Source of the DNA: Pseudomonadota bacterium
GTDB taxonomy: Bacteria > Myxococcota_A > Bradymonadia > Bradymonadales > GCA-2716585
Direction: 5' to 3'
NCBI GenBank assembly: GCA_005804885.1
Contig: SYOX01000051.1
Span: 1-32,225 of the forward strand
DNA length: 32,225 nucleotides
Below the pieces are notes generated by a model. The model ran no database searches. It was not told the DNA's origin and saw nothing but the letters and a program-made list of their open reading frames with translations. Each line of letters starts with the position of its first letter. The first letter of the stretch is position 1. The position numbers and the translations under genes are program-made. Positions 16,855 to 24,327 of the stretch are shown here, piece after piece.

Positions 16855-18015
16855 CTACCGGCGGAGGGCCTGGAGGCGCTCGGCGGCGGCTTCGAGGGTC
16901 GACATCTGCTTGCAGAAGGCGAAGCGGACCAGGCGGCGGCCCTCCTCGGGGTGGTCGTGGTAGAAGCCGCTGGGCGGGATGGCGGCGACCTTGATCTCGG
17001 CGGTCAGGTGGCGGGCGAAGGAGAGGTCGTCGCCCTCCCAGAGATCGGCGAAGTCGGCCAGGACGAAGTAGGTGCCCTGGGGTCGGGCGACCTTGAGGCC
17101 GACCGACTCCAGGGCGTCGATCAGGAAGGCCCGGCGCGCGGCGTAGGCCGCTCGGAGCTCGTCCAGGTAGCCCTCGGGGCCTTGTCGGATCGCGCGGGCG
17201 GTGGCGATCTGGAAGGGGGCCGGGGTGCAGAAGGTGGTGAACTGGTGGGCGGCCTGGGCGGCGGCCACGAGCGGGGCGGGGCCTGTAGCCCAGCCGACCT
17301 TCCAGCCGGTGAAGGAGAAGGTCTTGCCGCCGCTGGACAGCGAGAGGGTCCGATCCCTCATGCCCTCGATCGTCGCCATGGGCGTGTGTCGGGCGCCCTC
17401 GTAGGTCAGGTGCTCGTAGACCTCGTCCGTCAGGGCGATGACGTCGTGCTCGACGCACAGCGCCGCGATCCGGGTCAGCTCCTCGGCGGAGAAGACCTTG
17501 CCGGTCGGGTTGTTGGGGGTGTTGATGACGATGAGGCGGGTGAGGGGGTTGAAGAGAGCGGCGAGGTGGTCGAAGTCGACGGCGAAGTCAGGGAAGCGCA
17601 GGGGGCAGTAGCGGGCGGTGGCGCCGGCGACGGCGGCGCACACGGGGTAGCTGTCGTAGAAGGGCTCAAAGAAGATCACCTCGTCGCCGGGGTTGAGCAG
17701 GCCGACCATCGAGGCCATGAGGGCCTCGGTGCAGCCGGCGAAGACGGCCACCTCGGACATCGGGTTCCAGCGCAGGCCGTGGCGGGCGTCGAGGTCGTCG
17801 GCGATGGCCTCGACCAGCAGCGGGTGGCCCATCGAGCGGGCGTACTGGTTCTGGCCGCCGCGCAGCGCCTCGACGGCGATCTCGATGATCGAGGCTGGGC
17901 CGTCGAAGTCCGGGAAGCCCTGGGAGAGGTTGATGGCGCCGTGTTGAAGGGCGAGGCGGCTCATCTCGGTGAAGATCGAGGTGCCGAAGGGCTCAAGCTT
18001 GCGCGAGGTGGCCAT
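16855..18015 (-). CDS. PLP-dependent class I/II aminotransferase (methionine/kynurenine aminotransferase-like)
   Basis: A 386-residue fold-type I aminotransferase. It shows INLSQGFPDFDGP near the N-terminus, NTPNNPTGKVFS (the Asn that contacts PLP), TDEVYEHL (Asp/Tyr of the cofactor site), the Schiff-base lysine K231 in SSGGKTFSFTGWKVGW, and the substrate-carboxylate arginine in RLVRFAFCK near the C-terminus. The overall pattern is that of YbdL/kynurenine-aminotransferase-like enzymes acting on methionine, glutamine or aromatic amino acids. The ATG at 18015 has AGGAG 7 bp upstream. It is divergent from the two-component system and reads toward the ADP-ribosylglycohydrolase gene. Exact substrate is uncertain. 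Confidence 0.92.
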   Translation of the reverse strand: MATSRKLEPFGTSIFTEMSRLALQHGAINLSQGFPDFDGPASIIEIAVEALRGGQNQYARSMGHPLLVEAIADDLDARHGLRWNPMSEVAVFAGCTEALMASMVGLLNPGDEVIFFEPFYDSYPVCAAVAGATARYCPLRFPDFAVDFDHLAALFNPLTRLIVINTPNNPTGKVFSAEELTRIAALCVEHDVIALTDEVYEHLTYEGARHTPMATIEGMRDRTLSLSSGGKTFSFTGWKVGWATGPAPLVAAAQAAHQFTTFCTPAPFQIATARAIRQGPEGYLDELRAAYAARRAFLIDALESVGLKVARPQGTYFVLADFADLWEGDDLSFARHLTAEIKVAAIPPSGFYHDHPEEGRRLVRFAFCKQMSTLEAAAERLQALRR

Positions 18016-18199
18016 GGTGCGCTCCTGGTCGACCGCCGACTGTGGCGCGGCGGGCACCAGCGGTTGTACGCCAGGATCGAGGTCGGTGAACAGGCGAGGG
18101 GCGGGGAGATCGCGCACGCCGAGCGCTGTGTGTGTGTATGTGTTTGAAATATATGGTAAATCAATCAGGTCTAGGCGCGTGCGGCTTGGAGGTGGGGCG
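18016..18199. promoter_or_regulatory. Divergent intergenic region with AT-rich island
   Basis: These 184 bases separate the aminotransferase (left) and the response regulator (right) and must hold both promoters. The segment 18125-18170 stands out: a (GT)5 tract followed by GTATGTGTTTGAAATATATGG and an A/T-rich stretch, by far the least GC-rich part of this neighbourhood. I could not place a convincing -35/-10 pair on either strand. Confidence 0.4.
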
Positions 18200-18898
18200 A
18201 TGGCGACGGGCGCGGTGATCCTGGTGGTGGACGACGACGCGGACATCCGGGCGGTGGTGAGCTTCGCGCTGGGGCGCGCGGGTTACCGGACGGTGGAGGC
18301 GCCCAACGGTCGCGCCGCGTTGGAGATGGTGGCGCAGCACAGGCCGGCGTTGATCGTGCTGGACGTCTTGATGCCGGAGATGGACGGGTTGGAGGTCTGC
18401 CGCAGCCTGCGTCGGGCGTGTCAGACGCCGATCATCTTCCTGTCGTCGCGCGATGACGAGATCGACCGGGTGCTGGGTCTGGAGATGGGCGGGGATGATT
18501 ACGTGACGAAGCCCTTCAGCCCGAGGGAGCTGGTGGCGAGGGTGCGCGCGGTGATGCGGCGGCTGGACGTGAGGGAGGCGGTCGACGCGGGGGAGGCGGT
18601 GATCGAGGTGGGCTCGCTCAGGCTTGATCCGCAGCGCTTCGAGGTCTGGTGGGGCCAGCAGGGGGTGGCGTTGACGGTGACGGAGTTCGGCTTGTTGCGG
18701 ACGATGATGCGTCGGCCGGGCAAGGTCTTCACGCGCGACGAGCTGCTCACGGGGGCCTACGGGGATCACACGGTCGTGAGCGACAGGACGATCGACAGCC
18801 ACATCACCCGGCTGCGGCGCAAGTTCGAGGCGATCGGGGCGAGCCCCATCGAGACGGTGCACGGGCTGGGCTACAGGTGCGGGGGCTGCGTTGGTTGA
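18200..18898 (+). CDS. OmpR-family response regulator
   Basis: A 232-residue regulator. Residues 1-120 are a receiver domain with the acidic pair DDD (11-13), the phosphoacceptor Asp55 (VLDVLMPEMDG), and the conserved Lys in VTKPFSPREL. Residues ~130-228 are a winged helix (LTVTEFGLLRTMMRRPGKVF, then TIDSHITRLRRKFE and VHGLGYR) of the OmpR/PhoB type. The ATG at 18200 is preceded by GGAGG 7 bp upstream. The stop overlaps the start of the histidine kinase by 8 bases, so the two form a pair. Sequence style is close to CreB/ChvI-type regulators; target genes are unknown. Confidence 0.95.
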   Translation: MATGAVILVVDDDADIRAVVSFALGRAGYRTVEAPNGRAALEMVAQHRPALIVLDVLMPEMDGLEVCRSLRRACQTPIIFLSSRDDEIDRVLGLEMGGDDYVTKPFSPRELVARVRAVMRRLDVREAVDAGEAVIEVGSLRLDPQRFEVWWGQQGVALTVTEFGLLRTMMRRPGKVFTRDELLTGAYGDHTVVSDRTIDSHITRLRRKFEAIGASPIETVHGLGYRCGGCVG

Positions 18899-20594
18899 TC
18901 GAGTGAGGCGGCCGCGGCGTCGCTACCGACTTCGGACGCTGCTCGTGGCGGTCAACCTCTTCATCCTCGGGTTGCCGCTGGTGGCTTTTGTGACGGCGAG
19001 GCTGGCCGAGAGCGAGCTGCTCAGGCGGGCTGAGGCGGAGCTCATCGCGCAGGGGTCGACGCTGGCGGCGGCCTGCGCGCTGGCGCTGCCCGAGGGGATC
19101 GACCTGGCGCAGATCAGCGGGCCGCTGGCCGAGGGCTCGCCGCCCAGCTCGCCCGATCCCTCGATGGGCGTCGAGGTCGCCTGGATCGACGTCAACCGGA
19201 TAGCCGTGCTGGACGCGCCCTCGCGCCGGGAGATCCCGAAGGGGCTTGAGGCGACGGGAGATGGCCCCGACCCGTGGGAGGAGGCGTCGACGGCGCTGGC
19301 CGCGCGGATCGGGCCGCTGGTGCGGCGCTCGGCGGCCGCGACGGGGGCGCGGGTGGTCGTGGCCGATCACCGAGGCCGGGTGATCACGGCGACGGAGGGC
19401 GGCGGCGGCTCGGTGGCCCATCTGGAGGAGATCGAGCGGGCGCTCTCTGGCCAGCCGGCGCGGGCCTTGCGGCGCTGCGAGGGCGGCGCGTCGCCCCTCG
19501 AAGGGGCGTCGGGCTGCTGGACCCGGCTGTCGGTGGCGCTGCCCATCGTCGAGCGCGGGCGAGTCGTCGGGGTCGTGGCGCTGGACAAGGCGCCTGTGTC
19601 TTGGTGGGTGGCGCTGTCTCACAACACCAAGGTCGCCATGATCTTCGTGGGCGTGTTGATCGCGGCGGTCCTGGCCCAGACCTTGTTCATCTCGCGGGCC
19701 ATCGTCAGCCCGGTCAACGAGCTCACGCTCCAGGCCGAGCGCCTCGCGGCGGGCGAGCGGCAGCGGGTCGACGTGATCGAAGACCCCGTCACGATGGAGG
19801 TCGAGCGGCTCTCAAGGGCCGTGGCGAGGATGGCGTCGACGCTGGACCTGCGCGCCCGGACGATTCAGACCTTCGCGGCCCATGTCTCCCACGAGTTCAA
19901 GACGCCGCTCTCCTCGATCCGCGGCGCCGTCGAGCTGCTCGAAGACCACCTCGACGACATGGACCCCGCCGAGCGCGCGCGCTTCCTGGCCATGATCGAT
20001 CGCCACGCCGAGCGCCTGGAGCGCCTCGTCGTCGGCCTCCTTGAGCTGGCCCGCGCCGACACCCTCCAGCCCGCCGATCAGCGCACATCGCCTCACGCCG
20101 CCATCGCCGACCTGCGGCAGCGCTACGGCGAGAGCCTCACGGTCGACCTCGACGGCCTGCCCGCCGAGGTGCGATGCCCCATCGCGCCCGCCGCTCTGGA
20201 GGCGATCCTGGGCAACCTCGTCGACAACGCCCACCAGCACGGCGGCCCGGAGGTGCGCGTCGCGCTTCGGGCGCGGGTCGTGTCGAGCGGCCGCGCTGCG
20301 ACGACAAGCCCCTCTTCGGCGCCTGCAGGAGACAAGGGGATCCCCGCCGAGGTCGTCTGTATCGAGGTCGAGGACTCGGGCGGCGGGGTCCCGGAGGCGG
20401 ATCGCGGCAACATCTTCACGCCCTTCTTCACCACCGCCAGGGATCAAGGCGGCACGGGGCTGGGGCTGGCCATCGCCTCGGCGATGCTGGACGCCCACGA
20501 AGGATCGATCGCGCTCCTGCCGGGGTCGCCGACGATCTTTCGGGTGACGCTGCCCCTCTCCCTGCCCGACCTTGAGGGCCGCGACCCAGGTTGA
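18891..20594 (+). CDS. Membrane sensor histidine kinase
   Basis: A 567-residue kinase paired with the preceding regulator. It has an Arg-rich start, a first membrane helix at about 16-38, a periplasmic sensor of ~200 residues, a second helix at about 245-265, a HAMP linker, the dimerisation/phosphoacceptor box HVSHEFKTPLSSIRGAVELL (His334), and an ATPase domain with N-box NLVDNAHQHG, DSGGGV, and GGTGLGLAIA. The layout matches CreC/ChvG-type sensors. An Ala/Ser/Pro-rich insert (about residues 463-483) interrupts the ATPase domain before the DSGGG box. The TTG at 18891 has a G-rich stretch 5 bp upstream; an in-frame GTG at 18903 is an alternative start. The signal is unknown. Confidence 0.93.
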   Translation: MVDRVRRPRRRYRLRTLLVAVNLFILGLPLVAFVTARLAESELLRRAEAELIAQGSTLAAACALALPEGIDLAQISGPLAEGSPPSSPDPSMGVEVAWIDVNRIAVLDAPSRREIPKGLEATGDGPDPWEEASTALAARIGPLVRRSAAATGARVVVADHRGRVITATEGGGGSVAHLEEIERALSGQPARALRRCEGGASPLEGASGCWTRLSVALPIVERGRVVGVVALDKAPVSWWVALSHNTKVAMIFVGVLIAAVLAQTLFISRAIVSPVNELTLQAERLAAGERQRVDVIEDPVTMEVERLSRAVARMASTLDLRARTIQTFAAHVSHEFKTPLSSIRGAVELLEDHLDDMDPAERARFLAMIDRHAERLERLVVGLLELARADTLQPADQRTSPHAAIADLRQRYGESLTVDLDGLPAEVRCPIAPAALEAILGNLVDNAHQHGGPEVRVALRARVVSSGRAATTSPSSAPAGDKGIPAEVVCIEVEDSGGGVPEADRGNIFTPFFTTARDQGGTGLGLAIASAMLDAHEGSIALLPGSPTIFRVTLPLSLPDLEGRDPG

Positions 20595-20714
20595 CCGGGG
20601 CGGCGCGGGAGCCGGGCGGCGGGGAGCGCGAAGGGAGTTGGCCGGGCGCTTGAAGTCAAAGGGCGTATCCATCAGACTTGCGCGGTCTGTTCGGGAGACA
20701 TTGAAGGAGGCAAT

Positions 20715-21545
20715 ATGTTCAGAGGCTCTCAAGAAATCGCGCGCGCGCTGGTCGGAGGCGCCGCGCTGCTGGGTGTCGCGGGTTACGGCGTGTCGGCTCA
20801 TGCCCACATCATCACGACCTCTCATCAGGCGCGGCTGGGTCAGAACTCGATCAAGCGCGGGCCTTGCGGGGAGACGGGCAGCGTGCGCGGGGATGTGATC
20901 CACACCTTCGAGCCGGGCTCGACTTTCACCTTGGAGTTCAACGAGTTCATCTTCCATCCGGGCTACTTCCGGGTGGCCTTTGACGACGACGGCGACGACG
21001 ACTTCGTGGACCCGGCCGACTACTTCGACTTCTTCACCAACGACACGGTCCTGCAGGACAACATCCTGCCAGACCACGTCCGGGCCGACGGGCCGAACTT
21101 CGCCATCGAGGTGACGCTGCCGGACGTCGAGTGCGACAACTGCACGCTGCAGTTCGTCCAGGTCATGACCGACAAGCCGCCCTACGTCATCGGGACCAAC
21201 GATCTCTATTACAACTGCCTGGACATCGTCCTGGCCCGCGATCCGAACGCCGAGCCCGAGCCGACCCCCGAGCCTGAGCCGACCCCCGAGGTCGAGCCGG
21301 AGGGCCAGCCCGAAGGCCAGCCCGAGGGCCAGCCCGAAGGTCAGCCCGAGGGCGGCGAGCCGGAGGGGCAGCCGGAGGGCGGCGAGCCTGAGCAGAGCCC
21401 GGAGGTCGACGGCTCTGGGCCGGTCGTCGGAGACGACGGCTGCGCGACGACAGGCCGCGGCGCCACGCCGGCCGGGCCGCTGTTGATCCTCGGGGCGCTG
21501 TGGATCGCGCTGCGCCGCCGTCGCCACAATTTCGCCACAAAATAG
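20715..21545 (+). CDS. SCE4755-like polysaccharide monooxygenase (LPMO)-type protein with MYXO-CTERM-like tail
   Basis: A 276-residue exported protein. The signal peptide ends in SAHA, so the predicted mature N-terminus is His31, as copper LPMOs need for their histidine brace. A second His lies in IFHPGYFRVAFD (His81), the kind of site seen in SCE4755-family LPMO-like proteins of myxobacteria. Paired cysteines (RGPCG, VECDNCTLQF, YYNCLD) suggest disulfides. The C-terminal part is a Pro-Glu-Gly-Gln repeat linker (~180-235) followed by DGCATTGRG, a hydrophobic stretch and RRRR, which matches a MYXO-CTERM surface-sorting tail. The ATG at 20715 has AAGGAGG 4 bp upstream. It stands alone behind the two-component system. 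A copper-dependent oxidative role on polysaccharide is inferred from family only. Confidence 0.82.
   Translation: MFRGSQEIARALVGGAALLGVAGYGVSAHAHIITTSHQARLGQNSIKRGPCGETGSVRGDVIHTFEPGSTFTLEFNEFIFHPGYFRVAFDDDGDDDFVDPADYFDFFTNDTVLQDNILPDHVRADGPNFAIEVTLPDVECDNCTLQFVQVMTDKPPYVIGTNDLYYNCLDIVLARDPNAEPEPTPEPEPTPEVEPEGQPEGQPEGQPEGQPEGGEPEGQPEGGEPEQSPEVDGSGPVVGDDGCATTGRGATPAGPLLILGALWIALRRRRHNFATK
21256..21395 (+). repeat. Pro-Glu-Gly-Gln coding repeat
   Basis: Imperfect 12-base units (GAGGGCCAGCCC type), preceded by EPTPEPEPTPE codons, encode the EGQP linker between the folded domain and the MYXO-CTERM-like tail of the LPMO-type protein. It is in frame throughout. Confidence 0.75.
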
Positions 21546-21655
21546 AGCGCGCATCTCCACAGCCCCTCCATAACGACACAGCATCGCTCCGCTACAAGAT
21601 CCGGGTGAGCCTTCACCGGGATCGCGCGACATCAAGAGTCGCGCAAGGAGTTGCC

Positions 21656-22201
21656 GTGAGCACCGCTGTCGTTTCCCAACCTTCAACCCTCGACCTTGAG
21701 GCCCCCTCGCCAGAGTGGCGCGATCTGGCCATCGCGCTGGTCGGCCCGGCCGCCGTCGGCGCCTGCGTGGGGTGGCCCTCCGGGGGCACGCCGCTGCTGG
21801 TCATGTCCGGGCTCGTGCCCTTGTCCTTCTTGATCGTGGGGGCGTTGACGCTCCCTGGGCTCTATGTGGGCTCGGCGCTGATGGGGGCGGCGCCGCCGGC
21901 TCGCGTCATGTCGCGGGTCGCCATCGGGGCCTTCAAGGATCAGGGGCTCGTCTTCCTGGGGCTGACCCCGGCGATGCTCTTCCTGTGCGCGACCTCCACG
22001 GACGTCTACGAGGCGCTCGTGGTGGGCACGATCGGGGTCTTCCTCGGGGCGATGGTCGGGGTGAGGGTCTTCTTCCTGCGCCTCTCGCGGGTCACCGAGG
22101 ACGCCCACCTCGCCTGGGCCTTCGCCCTGTGGGCGATCGTGAGCGCCTTCCTGGGTTGGGAGGTCTACCTCGAGATGTTGAACCTGGGAGGTCTGTCATG
22201 A
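21656..22201 (+). CDS. Multi-pass membrane protein, first gene of a three-gene operon
   Basis: A 181-residue protein with four hydrophobic stretches (about residues 25-42, 45-75, 95-115 and 120-170 in parts) and no signal peptide. The GTG at 21656 has AAGGAG 5 bp upstream; the open frame continues further upstream but without coding character. The segment LTLPGLYVGSALMG resembles a motif in the larger membrane protein downstream (AICAPVYTTLKAAL), suggesting the two are distant relatives. Its stop overlaps the next start (ATGA). I recognise a resemblance to poorly characterised Yip1-like or so-called WH2-annotated bacterial membrane proteins, but assign no function. Confidence 0.75.
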   Translation: MSTAVVSQPSTLDLEAPSPEWRDLAIALVGPAAVGACVGWPSGGTPLLVMSGLVPLSFLIVGALTLPGLYVGSALMGAAPPARVMSRVAIGAFKDQGLVFLGLTPAMLFLCATSTDVYEALVVGTIGVFLGAMVGVRVFFLRLSRVTEDAHLAWAFALWAIVSAFLGWEVYLEMLNLGGLS

Positions 22202-23247
22202 GCGCCGATCCGCACACCTTGAGCGACGCGCTCCCGGTCTTGAGCCGCCGCGCGCTGCCGCAAGAACTCCGCGAGAGGGTCCTGGAGGAGATCGCCGAAC
22301 AAGTCGAGCGGGAGCGGGCCGCAGCCCTCGATTCGGCAAGGGAGGGCCTCGCAGACAACGCGGGCGCCGAAGGCCCCGACGAGGTCGAAGTAGCGCGGCG
22401 CGTCGACGGCGCGCCGCCGGAGGCGCTCGGCGGCGCCGGGCCGGTGAGGGACCAGGGGCTGAGCGGGCAGAAGGCGATCACGATCCCGGCGGCGCCGCTG
22501 CCCAAGGCCAAGGAGGTCGACGAGGGGCCGCTTCAGGATCTCGACGGCGGGCTGGCGGTGATCGACGAGCTCCTGCGGCATCGCGGCAGGCTGCTGCGTC
22601 GGATCGAGGAGGGCAGAGAGTCGCTCCTGATCGCGCGGTCGATGTTGTTGACCATCGTGGTGTGCACGATGGCGATTGGGGCCTCGATAGGCTTCTTCCG
22701 AGGTGGGGTGCAGGTGGCCTTCGCGGCGATCAAGCTGCCGATGGTGCTGCTGCTCACCGCGGCGATCTGCGCGCCGGTCTACACGACCCTCAAGGCGGCC
22801 TTGCAGCACAAGGCGTCGCTGGTGGCGGACTTCGCGCTGATCCTCTGCGCGGTGGCGCTGGCGTGCCTGGTGTCGGTGTCGCTGTGTCCGCTCCTGATGC
22901 TGGCGGCCCTGCGGGAGACAGGCTACCACGCCTTCGTCCTGCTCTCGGCGGGCTTGTGCCTGTTGGGCGGGCTGGCGGGGTACGTCTTCTTCTTCCAGGG
23001 GATGCACCAGCAGCTGCGGCGTGGGTACCGGCTGGTGACGATCGCGCTGCTCTTCGTCCTGGCGATGGTCAGCACGCAGATGACGTGGATCGCGCGGCCC
23101 TACGTCGTGCGCCCGGCCAGCGACGAGGTGCCCTTCCTGCGCGACTACGAGGGCAGCTTCCTGGAGGCGATCCGAAAGAGCGTGGACTCGGCACGCGGGA
23201 TCTACGACGCCGTCGGCACGATAGACGAAGAGGAGCTTTACCCATGA
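22198..23247 (+). CDS. Multi-pass membrane protein with cytosolic N-terminal domain, second gene of operon
   Basis: A 349-residue protein. Residues 1-140 are hydrophilic and acidic, with a probable helix at 20-40 (LRERVLEEIAEQVERERAA) and another at 115-140. Residues ~145-300 contain about six membrane segments (TIVVCTMAIGASIGFF; LPMVLLLTAAICAPVY; ALILCAVALACLVSVS; AFVLLSAGLCLLGGLAG; IALLFVLAMVSTQMTW). The C-terminal tail WIARPYVVRPASDEVPFLRD and EGSFLEAIRKS resembles a family in cyanobacteria and planctomycetes that databases sometimes label actin-binding WH2 protein. The ATG at 22198 overlaps the upstream stop and its own stop overlaps the next start. Function unknown. Confidence 0.8.
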   Translation: MSADPHTLSDALPVLSRRALPQELRERVLEEIAEQVERERAAALDSAREGLADNAGAEGPDEVEVARRVDGAPPEALGGAGPVRDQGLSGQKAITIPAAPLPKAKEVDEGPLQDLDGGLAVIDELLRHRGRLLRRIEEGRESLLIARSMLLTIVVCTMAIGASIGFFRGGVQVAFAAIKLPMVLLLTAAICAPVYTTLKAALQHKASLVADFALILCAVALACLVSVSLCPLLMLAALRETGYHAFVLLSAGLCLLGGLAGYVFFFQGMHQQLRRGYRLVTIALLFVLAMVSTQMTWIARPYVVRPASDEVPFLRDYEGSFLEAIRKSVDSARGIYDAVGTIDEEELYP

Positions 23248-23900
23248 ACGTCTGGGCGCTGGGGGTCATGTACGTCTTCATCGGGATCGGCTGCGTGCTC
23301 GCGCTGGTCGTTCGGGGAGGGAAGGGCCGCGCGTCGTGGGTGGACTCGGGGCTCCTGCTGGCCTTCTGGCCGCTCTTCGCGCCCTTCGTCTTCGCCAGGG
23401 CGGAGGCCCCGCCGCCAGAGCGCCCGGAGCCTGGGGGCGAGCAGGAGGCGGTCGACCTGCTCGACGCGCTACGGCGCGCGGGCGGCACGCCGCTGGCCTC
23501 GCTCTTGCCGGACATCGAGGCGGGCCGGCGGCTGGCGCGGCGGCTCTCGGTCGCCGAGCGCCACGTCCGCGAGATCGACCGCCTGCTGGAGATGCCGCAG
23601 TACTCGGAGGGGGAGGCGAGCGACAGGCAGGAGGCCTTGAGGGCGCAGGGCGACGCCCGCAGCGCCGAGATGATCGACAACCGCGTTCAGATCATCCGCC
23701 GCCTCAAGAAGCTGCGCGAGCAATTCTCCAAGGAGATCAACCAGATCGAGGAGATCCTGACCCAGCTCCAGCTCCAGGCCGAGCTGGTGCGGATGGCCGG
23801 CATCGCCGGCGACGACACCCGCGGGCTGGTGCTGGATCTGGTCACCCGGATTCAGGGGCTTGAGGCCTTGATGGAGGACGAGACGCTGGGGATCACCTGA
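23244..23900 (+). CDS. Membrane-anchored coiled-coil protein, third gene of operon
   Basis: A 218-residue protein with two hydrophobic segments at the N-terminus (about residues 3-23 and 32-49) and then a long cytosolic region. Residues ~85-205 are strongly helical with heptad-like spacing (RLSVAERHVREIDRLLEM, then IIRRLKKLREQFSKEI, then IEEILTQLQLQAELVRM), consistent with a coiled coil. The ATG at 23244 overlaps the upstream stop (ATGA), so the three genes are translationally coupled. The gene is convergent with the CsoR gene, 24 bp away. The layout suggests a structural or adaptor subunit of a membrane complex; no family recognised. Confidence 0.78.
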   Translation: MNVWALGVMYVFIGIGCVLALVVRGGKGRASWVDSGLLLAFWPLFAPFVFARAEAPPPERPEPGGEQEAVDLLDALRRAGGTPLASLLPDIEAGRRLARRLSVAERHVREIDRLLEMPQYSEGEASDRQEALRAQGDARSAEMIDNRVQIIRRLKKLREQFSKEINQIEEILTQLQLQAELVRMAGIAGDDTRGLVLDLVTRIQGLEALMEDETLGIT

Positions 23901-23924
23901 TCGGCCCAAGCCTGGAGGGCGGGG

Positions 23925-24215
23925 TCAGCGCTCCTTGATGGAGCCGTAGCGGTCGAAGACCTCCAGGAGCTCGTCGATCTTGGTCTGGCGCTCGGCCTCG
24001 GAGCCGCTCGACAGGGCCGAGACGACGCAGGTCTGGATGTGGGCGCCGAGGACGATCTTGCCGGACTTGGCCAGCGCGGCCTGGGCGGCGGCGATCTGGA
24101 GGATGACGTCGACGCAGTACTTCTCCTCGTCGATCATCCGCTGGATGCCCTTGACCTGCCCCTCGATGCGCCTGAGGCGGGCCAGGACGTTCTTCCTGGT
24201 CTTGGCGTCCATCAT
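23925..24215 (-). CDS. csoR: CsoR-type copper-sensing transcriptional repressor
   Basis: A 96-residue all-helical DUF156/CsoR-family protein. The N-terminal LARLRRIEGQVKGIQRMI is the family signature. The Cu(I)-binding triad is intact: Cys34 (in KYCVDVILQI), His59 and Cys63 (in GAHIQTCV), with Tyr33 beside the first Cys as in characterised CsoR. This pattern separates copper sensors from RcnR (nickel/cobalt), CstR (sulfur) and FrmR (formaldehyde) relatives. Without copper such repressors bind operators of copper-export genes; Cu(I) releases them. The ATG at 24215 has GAGGA 10 bp upstream; a second ATG follows directly. It lies downstream of the cytochrome operon in the same direction, but after a 112-bp gap with a candidate operator. 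Confidence 0.93.
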   Translation of the reverse strand: MMDAKTRKNVLARLRRIEGQVKGIQRMIDEEKYCVDVILQIAAAQAALAKSGKIVLGAHIQTCVVSALSSGSEAERQTKIDELLEVFDRYGSIKER

Positions 24216-24258
24216 GACTGGTTGGTCCTCGTCGGAGCGCGCCCGTCGGCGCTGGGGA

Positions 24259-24277
24259 GGGACACGCTATCTGTCCC
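24259..24277 (-). promoter_or_regulatory. Candidate CsoR operator (GGGACA-N7-TGTCCC dyad)
   Basis: A perfect 6-bp inverted repeat with a 7-base spacer lies 44 bases upstream of the csoR start. On the csoR strand it reads GGGACAGATAGCGTGTCCC. A weak -35-like TTGCTC precedes it by about 15 bases, so the dyad would overlap the -10 region, where an autorepressor should bind. CsoR operators are known to be GC-rich pseudo-palindromes of similar size; binding here is inference. Confidence 0.45.
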
Positions 24278-24327
24278 GGTCGCTTTGAGCAAGGACTTTG
24301 CGGCGACACAGGGTGAAGTTGAGCGGA

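Noticed and set aside
20595..20714. Promoter of the LPMO-type gene
   Set aside because: TTGAAG is present, but no -10-like sequence lies at suitable distance, so I report none.
21715..22197. Upstream extension of the second membrane-protein frame
   Set aside because: It is Gly/Arg-rich with shadow-type composition; the true start overlaps the preceding stop at 22198.
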